Origin: Nereida ignava
Lineage (GTDB): Bacteria; Pseudomonadota; Alphaproteobacteria; Rhodobacterales; Rhodobacteraceae
Direction: 5' to 3'
Assembly: GCF_001049735.1 (NCBI RefSeq)
Contig: NZ_CVPC01000008.1
Coordinates: forward strand, 1 to 64,000
Length of the DNA: 64,000 nucleotides
Numbering within the stretch: position 1 is the first letter of the stretch; each line of letters opens with the position of its first letter. Shown in pieces: positions 45,237 through 55,131 of the stretch. The notes beneath the pieces are model-generated. The model worked only from the letters and a program-made list of their open reading frames with translations. It did no database searches and was not told where the DNA came from. Both the position numbers and the translations under genes were made by a program.

Positions 45237-47798
45237 CTAATACAGCCCACCAGATGAGAGCGAGCCAAAACTTGCTTTGGGCGCAACACGGGCCTTTTTG
45301 CCGCTGGATGTGGTAACCTCGCGACTGGTGGCCTCCGCCACATCATCAAAAAGCGGAAGGTCACTGCCCATCGCAAAGCCACCATCAAACGTCACCCCAA
45401 AGAGCGGCTCTTCGCCCTCGCGGAAACATTCCGAGACGATACCCTCACCAGACGCATCTTGGGGTAAACGCGCACCCGTGATCCGGTCGATCTTGAGAAA
45501 CTGACAACTGCTTGGCACATCAAAAGAACCACCACCGTATTTCTCAACCGCTTTTGTCATGAACTGATTGAAAACCGGTCCGCACATACCGCCACCTGAT
45601 GCCCCACGGCCAAGGCCGCGCGGTGTATCATGCCCGATGTAGCACCCCGCCACGATGTTCGACGTGAACCCCACAAACCAGACGTCTTTGGCGTCATTTG
45701 TCGTACCGGTCTTACCTGCCACGGGCACCGACAGATTTACCGTCGAGCGCGCTGTGCCCCGCTCAACCACGCCGCTCAGCATCGATGTCAGCTGATAGGC
45801 GGTGATAGGGTCCAGCACCCGCTCGCGGTTTGAAGTGATCCGCGGCGCAAAACCGGCTTCAAGGCTCGCAAATTGACAATCCTCACAGATCCGCTGGTCA
45901 TGCTTGTAAACTGTGCGCCCAAACCGGTCCTGCACGCGGTCAACCAATGTAGGCTCAACACGCTCACCGCCGTTGGCAAACATTGCATAGGCCGCGACCA
46001 CATTGAACAACGTGGTTTCCTGACTGCCCAAAGAGTTTGCCAAAAAGCGGCGCATCTCATCGGGGCCGTAGATGCCAAAACGTTCCGCATAATCACCCAC
46101 AACATCCATGCCGGTTTCTTGGGCCAGACGGATCGTCATCAAGTTACGAGACTGCTCAATCCCTGTGCGCACAGGCGTCGGGCCATAGAATTGCTTCGAG
46201 GCATTCTGCGGACGCCACAGCCCTTGGGGGGTATCAATTTCAATTGGCGCATCGACCACGATTGTTGCGGGCGTGTAGCCACTATCCAAGGCTGCTGCAT
46301 AGACGAACGGCTTAAATGACGAACCTGGCTGGCGCTTGGCTTGGGTGGCACGGTTGAATACTGAATGCTGATATGAAAACCCACCCTGCATGGCCAGAAC
46401 GCGGCCCGTGTTGACGTCCATTGCCATAAAGCCGCCCTGCACTTCTGGGACTTGGCGCAGGGTCCAGCGGATGAAACGGCCATCTGCATCTGCGGTCATG
46501 CGGCGGACGTGCACAACCTCACCCACCTTTAGCAAATCCGAAGGCACGCGGGCTTGGCGGCTGGTACTGCCATCGGCATTTTGGCGGCGCGCCCATGTCA
46601 CGTCATTAGCCGCGATCACACCACCCGCTTCAGGATCTGTGACCCCTTCGATCCCAAGACGTGCACTGTCACCAGACACACTAAGGACCACCGCCGGATA
46701 CCATTTATTCTCAAGCGAGATATCGCGCGAAATATCAACGTTGCTCAGCGCCTCGCGCCACGCCGCCTCATCCCCCAGTACGTCTTCGGACAGTGTTTTA
46801 CCCGTAGGTCGCCAGATACCGATGTTGCGATCGTAGGCTTCCAAACCGCGCTGCAGGGCATCAGCGGCCTCAACCTGCATCTCCGGATCGACTGTGGCGC
46901 GGACTGACATGCCGCCGCTGAAAAACTCGTCCTCGCCAAAATCGCGGCTCAATTGGCGGCGAATTTCATCTGTGAAATAATCGCGGTCCGGAAGTTGCGC
47001 CTTAAAGCCTTCGTAATCGCCACTTTGTACAGTGCGAAGGGGTTCTTCTTTGGCCAACTCATATTGATCGCGGGTGATGTAGCCGTTCTCCATCATCTCG
47101 CGCAGGACAAAATTGCGGCGCGTCACAGCGCGCTCAACCTGCCGGACCGGATGATAGCGCGACGGCGCTTTTGGCAGCACTGCAAGATAGGCCGCCTCAC
47201 TGACAGTCAGTTCAGAAAGACCCTTGTTGAAATAGGTCTGCGCCGCAGCGGCAACACCGTAAGAGTTCTGCCCAAGGAAAATCTCGTTCAGGTAAAGCTC
47301 AAGAATTTTGTCTTTGCTAAGTGTGTCTTCAATGCGCGTGGCAAGGATCAACTCTTTGATCTTGCGCTCGGCCGACCTGTCCCCCGACAGCAAAAAGTTT
47401 TTCATCACCTGTTGCGTGATCGTCGAAGCCCCGCGCACATCAGAGCCGCGCGATTTCACCGCATCAACCGCAGCCGCCGCCATCCCGCGCGCATCATAGC
47501 CAGCATGGGTGTAGAAGTTCTTATCTTCTGCAGAAATAAACGCACCCTTGACCAGTTCTGGGATCTCATCTGCGGGCGAGAACAACCGCCGCTCGCGCGC
47601 GAATTCATCAATCACGCGGCCTTCGCCGGAATAAATCCGGCTAATCGTCGGCGGGGTGTATTGCGCAAGACTTTCGTGGCTGGGCAGATCACGGCCGTAC
47701 ATCCAAAAGACGGCCCCAATGGTCAGCGCCCCAAAGAAAAGCGCCAAAGTCACACTGCTGAAAATCGCACCAAAGAAAGAAAAAATCGACCGCAGCAT
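45237..47798 (-). CDS. mrcA: Penicillin-binding protein 1A
   Basis: Bifunctional peptidoglycan synthase of the inner membrane with periplasmic domains. 853 aa. N-terminal helix (about 10-33), then GT51 transglycosylase with ISAEDKNFYTHAGYD (catalytic Glu91) and STITQQVMKNFLLS. An OB-like domain follows, then the transpeptidase with SxxK in QPGSSFKPFVYAA near residue 490, SRN in IEQSRNLMTIRL, and KTG in VAGKTGTTNDAKDVW near residue 735. It forms a minus-strand run with the amidase gene upstream and prfB downstream, an order known in Rhodobacteraceae. Confidence 0.96.
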   Translation of the reverse strand: MLRSIFSFFGAIFSSVTLALFFGALTIGAVFWMYGRDLPSHESLAQYTPPTISRIYSGEGRVIDEFARERRLFSPADEIPELVKGAFISAEDKNFYTHAGYDARGMAAAAVDAVKSRGSDVRGASTITQQVMKNFLLSGDRSAERKIKELILATRIEDTLSKDKILELYLNEIFLGQNSYGVAAAAQTYFNKGLSELTVSEAAYLAVLPKAPSRYHPVRQVERAVTRRNFVLREMMENGYITRDQYELAKEEPLRTVQSGDYEGFKAQLPDRDYFTDEIRRQLSRDFGEDEFFSGGMSVRATVDPEMQVEAADALQRGLEAYDRNIGIWRPTGKTLSEDVLGDEAAWREALSNVDISRDISLENKWYPAVVLSVSGDSARLGIEGVTDPEAGGVIAANDVTWARRQNADGSTSRQARVPSDLLKVGEVVHVRRMTADADGRFIRWTLRQVPEVQGGFMAMDVNTGRVLAMQGGFSYQHSVFNRATQAKRQPGSSFKPFVYAAALDSGYTPATIVVDAPIEIDTPQGLWRPQNASKQFYGPTPVRTGIEQSRNLMTIRLAQETGMDVVGDYAERFGIYGPDEMRRFLANSLGSQETTLFNVVAAYAMFANGGERVEPTLVDRVQDRFGRTVYKHDQRICEDCQFASLEAGFAPRITSNRERVLDPITAYQLTSMLSGVVERGTARSTVNLSVPVAGKTGTTNDAKDVWFVGFTSNIVAGCYIGHDTPRGLGRGASGGGMCGPVFNQFMTKAVEKYGGGSFDVPSSCQFLKIDRITGARLPQDASGEGIVSECFREGEEPLFGVTFDGGFAMGSDLPLFDDVAEATSREVTTSSGKKARVAPKASFGSLSSGGLY

Positions 47799-47896
47799 TT
47801 AATCCACCTGAATGCCCTGAACTCTGAATAGGCTATATAGTGGGGGCGCAGGCGCGTCAAAACAACCCGTATCACGGTTGTGCGAAAGACCGCCGC

Positions 47897-49132
47897 TCAT
47901 TGACGTGTCCGTTTGGCCAATTCCGCGTCCTCAGCCGCCCAAAGGCGAACGCCGGCCACCAGCCCCAAAATTGCTTGGGCGCGCCATTCGGGGTTGGTTA
48001 AATTCGCAAGGTCTTGGGCGTCCGACATGAACCCCAACTCGACCAAGACAGATGGAATATCTGGCGCCTTGAGCACCGCAAAACCCGCCTGTCTGCGCGG
48101 GCGCGAGTTGATCCCGTCAACGCTGGCTTTGATGCCGCCCACTAATAATTCCGCTAACCGATCCGCGCGCGGTTGGGTTTCACGCCGCGCCAGATCAATC
48201 AAAACGCCGGCTACTGTGTCGTCTTGCCCCACAAGGTCCACGCCGCCCAAAATATCACTTCGGTCATGGCCGCGGGCCAACTGTGCGCTGGCCGCGTCCG
48301 TTGCTTCATCCGCAAGGGTGTACACCGTAGCGCCCCGCGCCCTACCGCCACTTAGCGCGTCTGCATGTAGCGATATCAACACATCCGCTTGCGTTTTATG
48401 GGCAATCGAGACCCGTTCACGCAAGGACACAAACACATCATCGTTGCGGGTCAAAATAACGCGGTGTCCATCGCGTATCAGCGCCTCGCCCAAAGCCCGT
48501 GCAAAGCTCAGCATAAGAGCTGCTTCTTGGTAGGACCCCACCTCGGCGCCCGGATCAATACCGCCGTGCCCAGGGTCCACAACAATGGTCAGGCCCTGCT
48601 CGGGTACATTCGTAGCGCTGTCTTGGACACCTGCCGTATCCGCAAGTGCCAATGCAACTCCGCGCCCATCTGCTTCAACAGCCGCGGCAAAACCGTCCTC
48701 ATCCGTCTGGCGTAGAACAAAGCTAAGCATCGCACCGCTGCCGTCTTGTTTGATCCGCATCTGCGATTTGCCAACGGTCATAGGCCCATCCAGCGTGAGC
48801 ACCATCCGCGACCATCCAGCGCGAATTTGGCCAAACCCAATATCCGTTACACGCTGTGAGCGGATTATATCATCAACATTAGCTTCGCCAGACAGTCCAT
48901 TGAAATCAATGATAACTCTATGGGGAGCGTTCACATGTTTGATACGAAAAGGGACACCTTGGGTCAGTGACAATTGTACATCAACCCCGCGCCAAATCGG
49001 AGAAATAGAACTGTCCTGCACCCGCAAATCCGCCCGTGCCGTCAGCGTTTGTGCCGACAGACCGAATGGCTGCACAACCAAAGCGAGACAAAAAATAATT
49101 GCCAAAAAGAGACAGTTTGAAAAACGGGGCAT
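47897..49132 (-). CDS. N-acetylmuramoyl-L-alanine amidase (AmiC-like)
   Basis: 411 aa from the ATG of MPRFSNCLFLAIIFCLALV, which makes a good signal peptide; in-frame starts up to 54 bases earlier are possible. The N-terminal AMIN domain (about 30-130) binds peptidoglycan at septa. The Amidase_3 domain (about 185-400) has Zn ligands in VDPGHGGIDPG, SYQEAALM and ISLHADAL and the catalytic Glu in LVELGFMSD. It splits daughter cell walls. It is upstream of PBP1A by 98 bases and downstream of the aminotransferase by about 57 bases. Confidence 0.92.
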   Translation of the reverse strand: MPRFSNCLFLAIIFCLALVVQPFGLSAQTLTARADLRVQDSSISPIWRGVDVQLSLTQGVPFRIKHVNAPHRVIIDFNGLSGEANVDDIIRSQRVTDIGFGQIRAGWSRMVLTLDGPMTVGKSQMRIKQDGSGAMLSFVLRQTDEDGFAAAVEADGRGVALALADTAGVQDSATNVPEQGLTIVVDPGHGGIDPGAEVGSYQEAALMLSFARALGEALIRDGHRVILTRNDDVFVSLRERVSIAHKTQADVLISLHADALSGGRARGATVYTLADEATDAASAQLARGHDRSDILGGVDLVGQDDTVAGVLIDLARRETQPRADRLAELLVGGIKASVDGINSRPRRQAGFAVLKAPDIPSVLVELGFMSDAQDLANLTNPEWRAQAILGLVAGVRLWAAEDAELAKRTRQ

Positions 49133-49189
49133 GACTAACCGTGCTGGTGTTTCTTCAACTGTAGCGGACATGCAGCGTGGGCGCAAAGC

Positions 49190-50368
49190 TTAGCCCGCAC
49201 GCGCGGACATAAAGGCAGTCAGTCGCGCCAACCCTTCGATGATGTCGGCCGTGCCGCGTGCATATGAAAACCGCAAAGTCGTCGCACCGCGCACGGGGTC
49301 GAAATCCAAACCGGGGGTTACGGCAACGCCAGCCTCATTCAAAATTTCTGACGCAAACGCACGACTGTCATCTGTGTACTCACTGACATCCGCGTAAACA
49401 TAAAACGCACCATCGGGCGGTGCGATCTTGTCAAAGCCCGCCTTGGGCAACCCTTCCAACATCAAGCGGCGGTTTTCGCGGTACACATCCATATTCGCCT
49501 GCAGTTCTTCATCGCAATCCATTGCGGCCAGTGCAGCAACTTGGGCCACATGAGGGGCGCAAATAAACATGTTTTGGGCCAAGCGTTCAACGCGGCGAAC
49601 CTGATCTTGGGGGACAACCATCCAGCCCACGCGCCAGCCGGTCATGCTGAAATATTTGGAAAACGAATTGATGACCCACGCATCGTCGCTGATCTCCAAC
49701 GCCGTCACCGCTTTGGCCTCATACTCAATGCCGTGATAGATTTCGTCACTGATAAAGGCAGCGCCCTCTGCCGCGCAGGCCTCAATGAGCGCGCGCATCG
49801 CATCGTGGTCCAACATGGTGCCAGACGGGTTGGCCGGCGAGGCCACCAACATGCCATCAAACTTACGCCCACCGTCTTTGGCAGCGTCTAAAATATCGTG
49901 CGCCACGGGCTGCAGGCGGTTTTCCGCGCGGGTTTGCAGATCAACAGGTTCCACATTGAGGGCTTTGAAAATCTGGCGGTAGCTCGGATAGCCCGGCGCC
50001 CCAATCGCCACGCGGTCACCTGCATCAAAAAGCGCTGTAAATGCCAATACAAACGCGCCGCTGCTACCGGGGGTGATGATGATGCGTTCAGGATCTACCA
50101 CAACACCGTACCAATCCATGTATAGCTGGCTGATACGCGCACGAAGCGCCGGCAAACCTTTGGCGACAGTGTAGCCAAGCGCGTCGTCTTCCATCGCTTT
50201 TGCCGCTGCAGCGCGTGCGCCCGCAGGTGCACCTGTACCCGGCTGACCGACCTCCATGTGGATAATTGTTCGGCCCTCGGCCTCAAGGCGCGCGGCTTCT
50301 GCCATCACGTCCATCACAATAAAGGGATCAACGGTGCCTCGCACCGATCCTTGTCTTGAAGTTCCCAT
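49190..50368 (-). CDS. Class I/II pyridoxal-phosphate aminotransferase
   Basis: 392 aa from the ATG of MGTSRQGSVRGTVDPF, with GGAGGG five bases upstream. Fold type I. PLP Lys in INSFSKYFSMTGWRVGWM near residue 235; Asn in ASPANPSGTML near residue 165; DEIYHGIEY near residue 193; the Arg that binds the carboxylate in TLRFSYARG near residue 370. It resembles aspartate- or tyrosine-type enzymes of roseobacters; the substrate is not clear. Divergent from the M48 peptidase by 60 bases, and upstream of the amidase on the same strand. Confidence 0.88.
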   Translation of the reverse strand: MGTSRQGSVRGTVDPFIVMDVMAEAARLEAEGRTIIHMEVGQPGTGAPAGARAAAAKAMEDDALGYTVAKGLPALRARISQLYMDWYGVVVDPERIIITPGSSGAFVLAFTALFDAGDRVAIGAPGYPSYRQIFKALNVEPVDLQTRAENRLQPVAHDILDAAKDGGRKFDGMLVASPANPSGTMLDHDAMRALIEACAAEGAAFISDEIYHGIEYEAKAVTALEISDDAWVINSFSKYFSMTGWRVGWMVVPQDQVRRVERLAQNMFICAPHVAQVAALAAMDCDEELQANMDVYRENRRLMLEGLPKAGFDKIAPPDGAFYVYADVSEYTDDSRAFASEILNEAGVAVTPGLDFDPVRGATTLRFSYARGTADIIEGLARLTAFMSARAG

Positions 50369-50428
50369 GATGCCCTCCGATACTGCTTGTGAGTTCAAGA
50401 CCAAACCCATGCGCGAAGGTCAATCATC

Positions 50429-51745
50429 ATGTGGGCGAAAGTTATCTTGGCGTGTGCGTTGTGTATTGCCGCCATCCCCAGTTACGCCGTGACATTGCTG
50501 CGCGACGCAGAAGTTGAACGCGGCCTGCGGTCGATTGCGCAGCCCATTTTCCAAGCCGCTGGCCTAAGTGCGTCACGGACCAAAATTCTGCTGGTCGACA
50601 ACCAATCGCTCAATGCGTTTGTGATTGATGGCTCGGCTATTTTTATCCATTCAGGTCTGATCATGCGCATGGGCCGCGTCGAGGAATTGCAGGCCGTTAT
50701 CGCACATGAAGCGGCCCACATTGCCAACGGGCATCTGGCACGCCGCGCCGCCAACTTTCAAAACGCGCGCACCGCTGCGGGCATCGGAACGGCTTTGTCA
50801 TTGATCGTCGGAGCCGCAGCAGGCAACCCCGAGGCAGGTGCGGCTGCCGCTGTCGGTTCATCAGGGTCCGCTCTTCGCCGCTTTTTCGGCCACACCCGCG
50901 CCGAAGAAAGCAGCGCCGATCAATCCGGAGGCCGCTATATGGTGCGCGCAGGGATTGACCCAAGTGCCGCCGTTGATGTGATGCGCCTTTTTCGCGGGCA
51001 AGAGGCGCTAAACATTGGACGTCAGGACCCTTATGTGCGCACCCATCCGCTGACCCGTGACCGTATTCGGGCCCTTGAAGCATTTGCCGCAGGCAACGCG
51101 GGAGACTACCCAACCCCTGCACTAAACGCCGCGTGGTTCGAGATTATCCAAGGCAAGATCAGCGCCTACTCCCGCGCACCAAGCTGGACGTTGCGCCGGA
51201 CCCGCGGCAAGAACGACCACGTCGCGCTGATGCGCCAAGCAATTGCCCACCACCGCAAACCCGACCGCGACAAAACCCGCGCCACACTAAAGCGTCTTGT
51301 CGCCAAAGCACCGGATAACCCTTACGTGCACGAACTTGACGGACAACTGAAACTGGAAGGCCGTGACTTTAACGCGGCCGTTGCTGCCTACGGCCGCGCT
51401 GTGCGCCTTGCACCAAATGAGCCACTTATTCTGGGCGGCTACGGGCGCGCTCTGCTGGCGGTGGGTCAAAATGCGAAGGCCCGCGACACACTTGAACGGG
51501 CGCGCGCACGCGACCCTCTTGATGGGCGCATTTTGCGTGATCTTGGTACCGCTTACGCCAAAACCGGAAACAACGGGATGGCGTCCCTTAGCATTGCCGA
51601 ACGCTATGCGTTGCGGGGCCGTTTGAAAGACGCCGCCATACATGCAAATCGTGCAGTAGGGTTGTTGCCCCGTGGCTCTGCCCCTTGGCAACGGGCCAAT
51701 GATGTGCTTGCTGCTGCCAAGACCTCAGAAAAAGGAAAACGTTGA
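50429..51745 (+). CDS. Periplasmic M48 metallopeptidase with TPR domain (BepA-like)
   Basis: 438 aa. Signal peptide (MWAKVILACALCIAAIPSYA). M48 domain with the zinc site HEAAH (His93, Glu94, His97) and the third ligand in the TRAEESSADQSGGR block near residue 158. The C-terminal part (about 260-430) has TPR-like helix pairs. BepA-type proteins act in outer-membrane protein quality control in the periplasm. The start of the DsbA-like gene overlaps its stop (TGATG), so the two probably act together in envelope protein folding. Confidence 0.9.
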   Translation: MWAKVILACALCIAAIPSYAVTLLRDAEVERGLRSIAQPIFQAAGLSASRTKILLVDNQSLNAFVIDGSAIFIHSGLIMRMGRVEELQAVIAHEAAHIANGHLARRAANFQNARTAAGIGTALSLIVGAAAGNPEAGAAAAVGSSGSALRRFFGHTRAEESSADQSGGRYMVRAGIDPSAAVDVMRLFRGQEALNIGRQDPYVRTHPLTRDRIRALEAFAAGNAGDYPTPALNAAWFEIIQGKISAYSRAPSWTLRRTRGKNDHVALMRQAIAHHRKPDRDKTRATLKRLVAKAPDNPYVHELDGQLKLEGRDFNAAVAAYGRAVRLAPNEPLILGGYGRALLAVGQNAKARDTLERARARDPLDGRILRDLGTAYAKTGNNGMASLSIAERYALRGRLKDAAIHANRAVGLLPRGSAPWQRANDVLAAAKTSEKGKR

Positions 51746-52500
51746 TGATCCGCCAAACTGCCAAAGCCCTCGCCTTTACGGTGGGAACCGCCCTGCTGGG
51801 AACTGCCGCACAGGCAACTGATTTATCTGCGTTAACCCCCGCTGAACGGGCTGATTTTCGGGCCGAAGTTCGCGCCTACCTACTCGAGAACCCAGATGTG
51901 TTGATGGAAGCTTTTGCAGTTTTGGAGCAACGCCAAGCGCAACAAGCCGCCCAAAACGATGCGCAGCTTTTAGCCGTAAACGCCAAGGCGCTTTATGAAG
52001 ACCCCAACGCATGGGTCGGCGGCAACCCTGAGGGTGATGTGACGATCGTTGAGTTTATCGACTACCGCTGTGGCTACTGCCGCAAAGCGCACTCGGAAGT
52101 TGAGCAGCTGGTCCAATCGGACAAAAACATCCGCCTCATCGTGAAAGAATTCCCGATCTTGGGCCAAGACAGTCTACGCAGTTCGCAATTTGCGATTGCT
52201 GTAAAGCTTCTGCATGGAAATGACGCCTACAAACTGGCCCATGATGCGCTGATTAGCCTGAAGCAAGGGACGTCTGACACCACGTTGAGCCGTCTTGCAA
52301 GCAGCCTTGGCTTCAACGGTGATGAGGTGCTAGCAAAGATGAACGGTGTGGAGGTCAAGGCGATCATCGATGACAACCGTCTGCTGGGCCAGCGTCTATC
52401 CATCACGGGCACGCCGACATTTGTGATGGGTGATCAAATGGTACGCGGTTATGTCCCCTTGGACGGGATGCGCAATATCGTGGGCCAGGAACGCAGCTAA
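51745..52500 (+). CDS. Periplasmic DsbA-family thiol-disulfide oxidoreductase (ScsC/DsbG-like)
   Basis: 251 aa from the ATG that overlaps the M48 stop. Signal peptide (about 1-25), a helical N-terminal segment (about 30-82) like the oligomerisation helix of ScsC-type proteins, and then a thioredoxin fold with CGYC (Cys109, Cys112; DYRCGYCRKAH) and cis-Pro in TGTPTFVMG near residue 224. It may isomerise rather than oxidise, given the helix. Its stop overlaps the stop of the convergent histidine kinase by four bases (CTAA). Confidence 0.9.
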   Translation: MIRQTAKALAFTVGTALLGTAAQATDLSALTPAERADFRAEVRAYLLENPDVLMEAFAVLEQRQAQQAAQNDAQLLAVNAKALYEDPNAWVGGNPEGDVTIVEFIDYRCGYCRKAHSEVEQLVQSDKNIRLIVKEFPILGQDSLRSSQFAIAVKLLHGNDAYKLAHDALISLKQGTSDTTLSRLASSLGFNGDEVLAKMNGVEVKAIIDDNRLLGQRLSITGTPTFVMGDQMVRGYVPLDGMRNIVGQERS

Positions 52501-53801
52501 GCGGCGGACACGGGCATCGGAAGTTCATCACCGGTGTAGACGGGAAAATGCAGGCCTACACGGGTACCCTCGCCCACTGTGCTGACCAGATCGAGGCGGC
52601 CATTTGACTGCTCCATAAAGCCGCGCGCCATGGACAGACCCAAACCGGACCCCTCGCCGACTGGCTTGGTGGTGAAATACGGCTCGAACACTTTTTCCAG
52701 CAAATGCGGCTCGATCCCATTTCCGGTGTCACTAATCCAAAGGCTGAGTGTTTCTTGATCCAGTAGGCGGGTTGCACTTGCATCAATCATGATGTGCCCC
52801 CCGTTTCTCATGGCATCGCGGGCATTAAGGATCAGGTTTAGCACAACCGTTTCAAGCTTACCTGCATCCACGTAAATCGCGGGCAGTCCCGTAAAGATGC
52901 CAAGTACAATCTGATGTCGGTCGCCCAGCAAACGTGCCGCAAGGGTGGTGACCGTGTCACAAATCTCGCTGACAGAGGTCTTGCGCGGCAAAAGGGTTGA
53001 ACGGCGCGAAAAGGCCAGTAACTGGCTTGTCAGATCTGCCCCGCGCCACGCCGCGTCCTCGGCCTCACGCAGCAGTATTTCCAACTCCCACGGGTTCTTG
53101 GCCGTATTGCGCATCTCAAGGTTGCCCAAAATCACTGCGAGCAAATTGTTGAAATCATGGGCAACACCACCCGTCAGTTGCCCCACCGCACGCAAACGGT
53201 CTGCATCACGCTCGCCTTCCTGAACGATGGTGATGGTGTCGCGAAATTTCGACAATCTAAGCACAGCATAAGCAAGATACATCCCAAAGCCAGCCACTGA
53301 AACGGCCATGATTAGACCATTTGGGTAAAACCCAACCCGCGCTGAATGCACAGCCCCCATGCCAGCCGCACATAGGATCAAAAGCATCAGTTCAAGGCGC
53401 AAAAACGTCGTTGTCATCGCCCTCATGGAGACCAGTCGCGCAGTCTCACCCGCAAACAACAGCATCCCCAACACCTGTGCTGTGGGTTGCGGGTAGGCGA
53501 ACAGATACAAGATCAGGCCAAGCAGGATGATGACCGTGACCGCAAACAAAAAGCCAACCCACAAAAACAGCCCAAAGCTGACGTACCGCGGCATCAAGCT
53601 GACCGTGGTCGCATATACAACAACCGCAATTCCGTACGCGCCGAACATCAGCACAAACGCCGCATCATCCAGCCAAAAAGACAACATAATTGAGGCTGTC
53701 GCCATGATCGGAAGGCGCAGCCACATCTCGGGATTGCTAAAATTATCGTTGGACTTTACGCCGCGCAAATCAAAGCGACGCTGCACTAAATTAACTACCA
53801 T
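52497..53801 (-). CDS. Orphan membrane sensor histidine kinase
   Basis: 434 aa from the ATG. Five to six membrane helices (about 30-185) with little periplasmic sequence, so the sensor is probably within the membrane. DHp domain with phospho-His about 215 in GGVAHDFNNLLAVI, then the HATPase domain: N box NLILNARDAM near residue 320, G1 DTGNGI near 362, G2 GEGSGLGLSMARGF near 388. The HDFNN form is typical of PAS/hybrid kinases of alphaproteobacteria. No response regulator is adjacent. Its stop overlaps that of the DsbA-like gene. Confidence 0.88.
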   Translation of the reverse strand: MVVNLVQRRFDLRGVKSNDNFSNPEMWLRLPIMATASIMLSFWLDDAAFVLMFGAYGIAVVVYATTVSLMPRYVSFGLFLWVGFLFAVTVIILLGLILYLFAYPQPTAQVLGMLLFAGETARLVSMRAMTTTFLRLELMLLILCAAGMGAVHSARVGFYPNGLIMAVSVAGFGMYLAYAVLRLSKFRDTITIVQEGERDADRLRAVGQLTGGVAHDFNNLLAVILGNLEMRNTAKNPWELEILLREAEDAAWRGADLTSQLLAFSRRSTLLPRKTSVSEICDTVTTLAARLLGDRHQIVLGIFTGLPAIYVDAGKLETVVLNLILNARDAMRNGGHIMIDASATRLLDQETLSLWISDTGNGIEPHLLEKVFEPYFTTKPVGEGSGLGLSMARGFMEQSNGRLDLVSTVGEGTRVGLHFPVYTGDELPMPVSAA

Positions 53802-53863
53802 CACGCAGCAGTTTATACACCGCTTTGACAGCTGTCAGATGTTAATTACGCGCAATTTGAAAG

Positions 53864-54985
53864 TTATTCGGCGGCAGGTTGATCCGCTTCAATCGCCTCT
53901 GCACGTTTTTCAACTTGCGCAACGATATGATCGACCATTTCCGCGTTGTTCATCTTGTGACTGGCCTTACCCGCCAGATAAACCATACCGCTACCCGCGC
54001 CGCCACCGGTAAACCCGACATCGGTCATCAGCGCTTCGCCGGGCCCGTTCACGACACACCCAATAATCGACAGCGACATCGGCGTTTTGATATGTTCAAG
54101 GCGGCGCTCAAGGGTCTCAACGGTTTTGATCACGTCAAAGCCTTGGCGAGCACAACTGGGGCACGAGATAATATTAACGCCGCGGTGGCGTAGACCCAGT
54201 GATTTTAGAATTTCAAAACCGACTTTGACTTCCTCAACAGGATCGGCAGACAGGCTGACGCGAATGGTGTCACCTATGCCCATCCACAACAGATTGCCCA
54301 AGCCAATCGCCGATTTGATGGTGCCGCTGACCAAGCCACCTGCCTCAGTAATCCCAAGGTGGATCGGCGCATCCGTTGCATCCGCTAGCTTCTGGTAGGC
54401 GGCAGCAGACATAAAGACGTCACTGGCTTTGCAGCTGATCTTGAATTCGTGAAAGTCGTTGTCTTGCAGAATTTTGATATGATCGAGACCACTTTCAACC
54501 ATCGCATCGGGGCACGGCTCGCCGTATTTCTCAAGTAAATGCTTTTCCAGACTACCCGCGTTGACACCAATCCGAATTGAACAACTGTGGTCGCGTGCCG
54601 CTTTGATAACTTCCTTGACCCGCTTTTCATCGCCGATATTGCCCGGATTAATCCGCAGACACGCGGCACCAGCCTCAGCCGCCTCAATGCCGCGTTTATA
54701 ATGAAAGTGAATATCCGCAACGATCGGCACGGGGCTTTCGCGGCAAATCTCTTTCAACGCTTTTGACGACGCCTCATCAGGCACCGAAACGCGCACAATA
54801 TCAGCACCCGCCTCAGCCGCCGCCTGTACTTGCGCGATGGTACCTTTGATATCCGTGGTCAGCGTGTTCGTCATGGTTTGCACCGCAATCGGCGCATCGC
54901 CCCCCACCGGAACCGAGCCCACCATAATCTGGCGGCTCTTGCGACGGTAAATGTTTTTCCATGGACGAACGTGATTGATGGACAT
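53864..54985 (-). CDS. ispG: 4-hydroxy-3-methylbut-2-en-1-yl diphosphate synthase
   Basis: Sixth step of the MEP isoprenoid pathway, a [4Fe-4S] enzyme. 373 aa from the ATG of [15 protein letters not shown] (GAAGG about eight bases upstream). Cluster ligands are in [14 protein letters not shown] near residue 262 and in [10 protein letters not shown] near residue 300, with the acidic block [11 protein letters not shown] after it. It follows the RodZ-like gene by 146 bases on the same strand; rodZ-ispG adjacency is conserved in many bacteria, including E. coli, which supports both calls. Confidence 0.95.
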   Translation of the reverse strand: MSINHVRPWKNIYRRKSRQIMVGSVPVGGDAPIAVQTMTNTLTTDIKGTIAQVQAAAEAGADIVRVSVPDEASSKALKEICRESPVPIVADIHFHYKRGIEAAEAGAACLRINPGNIGDEKRVKEVIKAARDHSCSIRIGVNAGSLEKHLLEKYGEPCPDAMVESGLDHIKILQDNDFHEFKISCKASDVFMSAAAYQKLADATDAPIHLGITEAGGLVSGTIKSAIGLGNLLWMGIGDTIRVSLSADPVEEVKVGFEILKSLGLRHRGVNIISCPSCARQGFDVIKTVETLERRLEHIKTPMSLSIIGCVVNGPGEALMTDVGFTGGGAGSGMVYLAGKASHKMNNAEMVDHIVAQVEKRAEAIEADQPAAE

Positions 54986-55131
54986 CTGGCGGCCTTCTTT
55001 AAGTGTCAACCTTACCTTACAGTGCCGCGCGGGCAAGCGCCACGTCAGAGTTCACCGCAAGCGGATTTTCTGCACAGTGATACGAAATTTCACGCCAGAG
55101 AAAAGTGGAATTTAGCACCTTAGCCAGCCGT

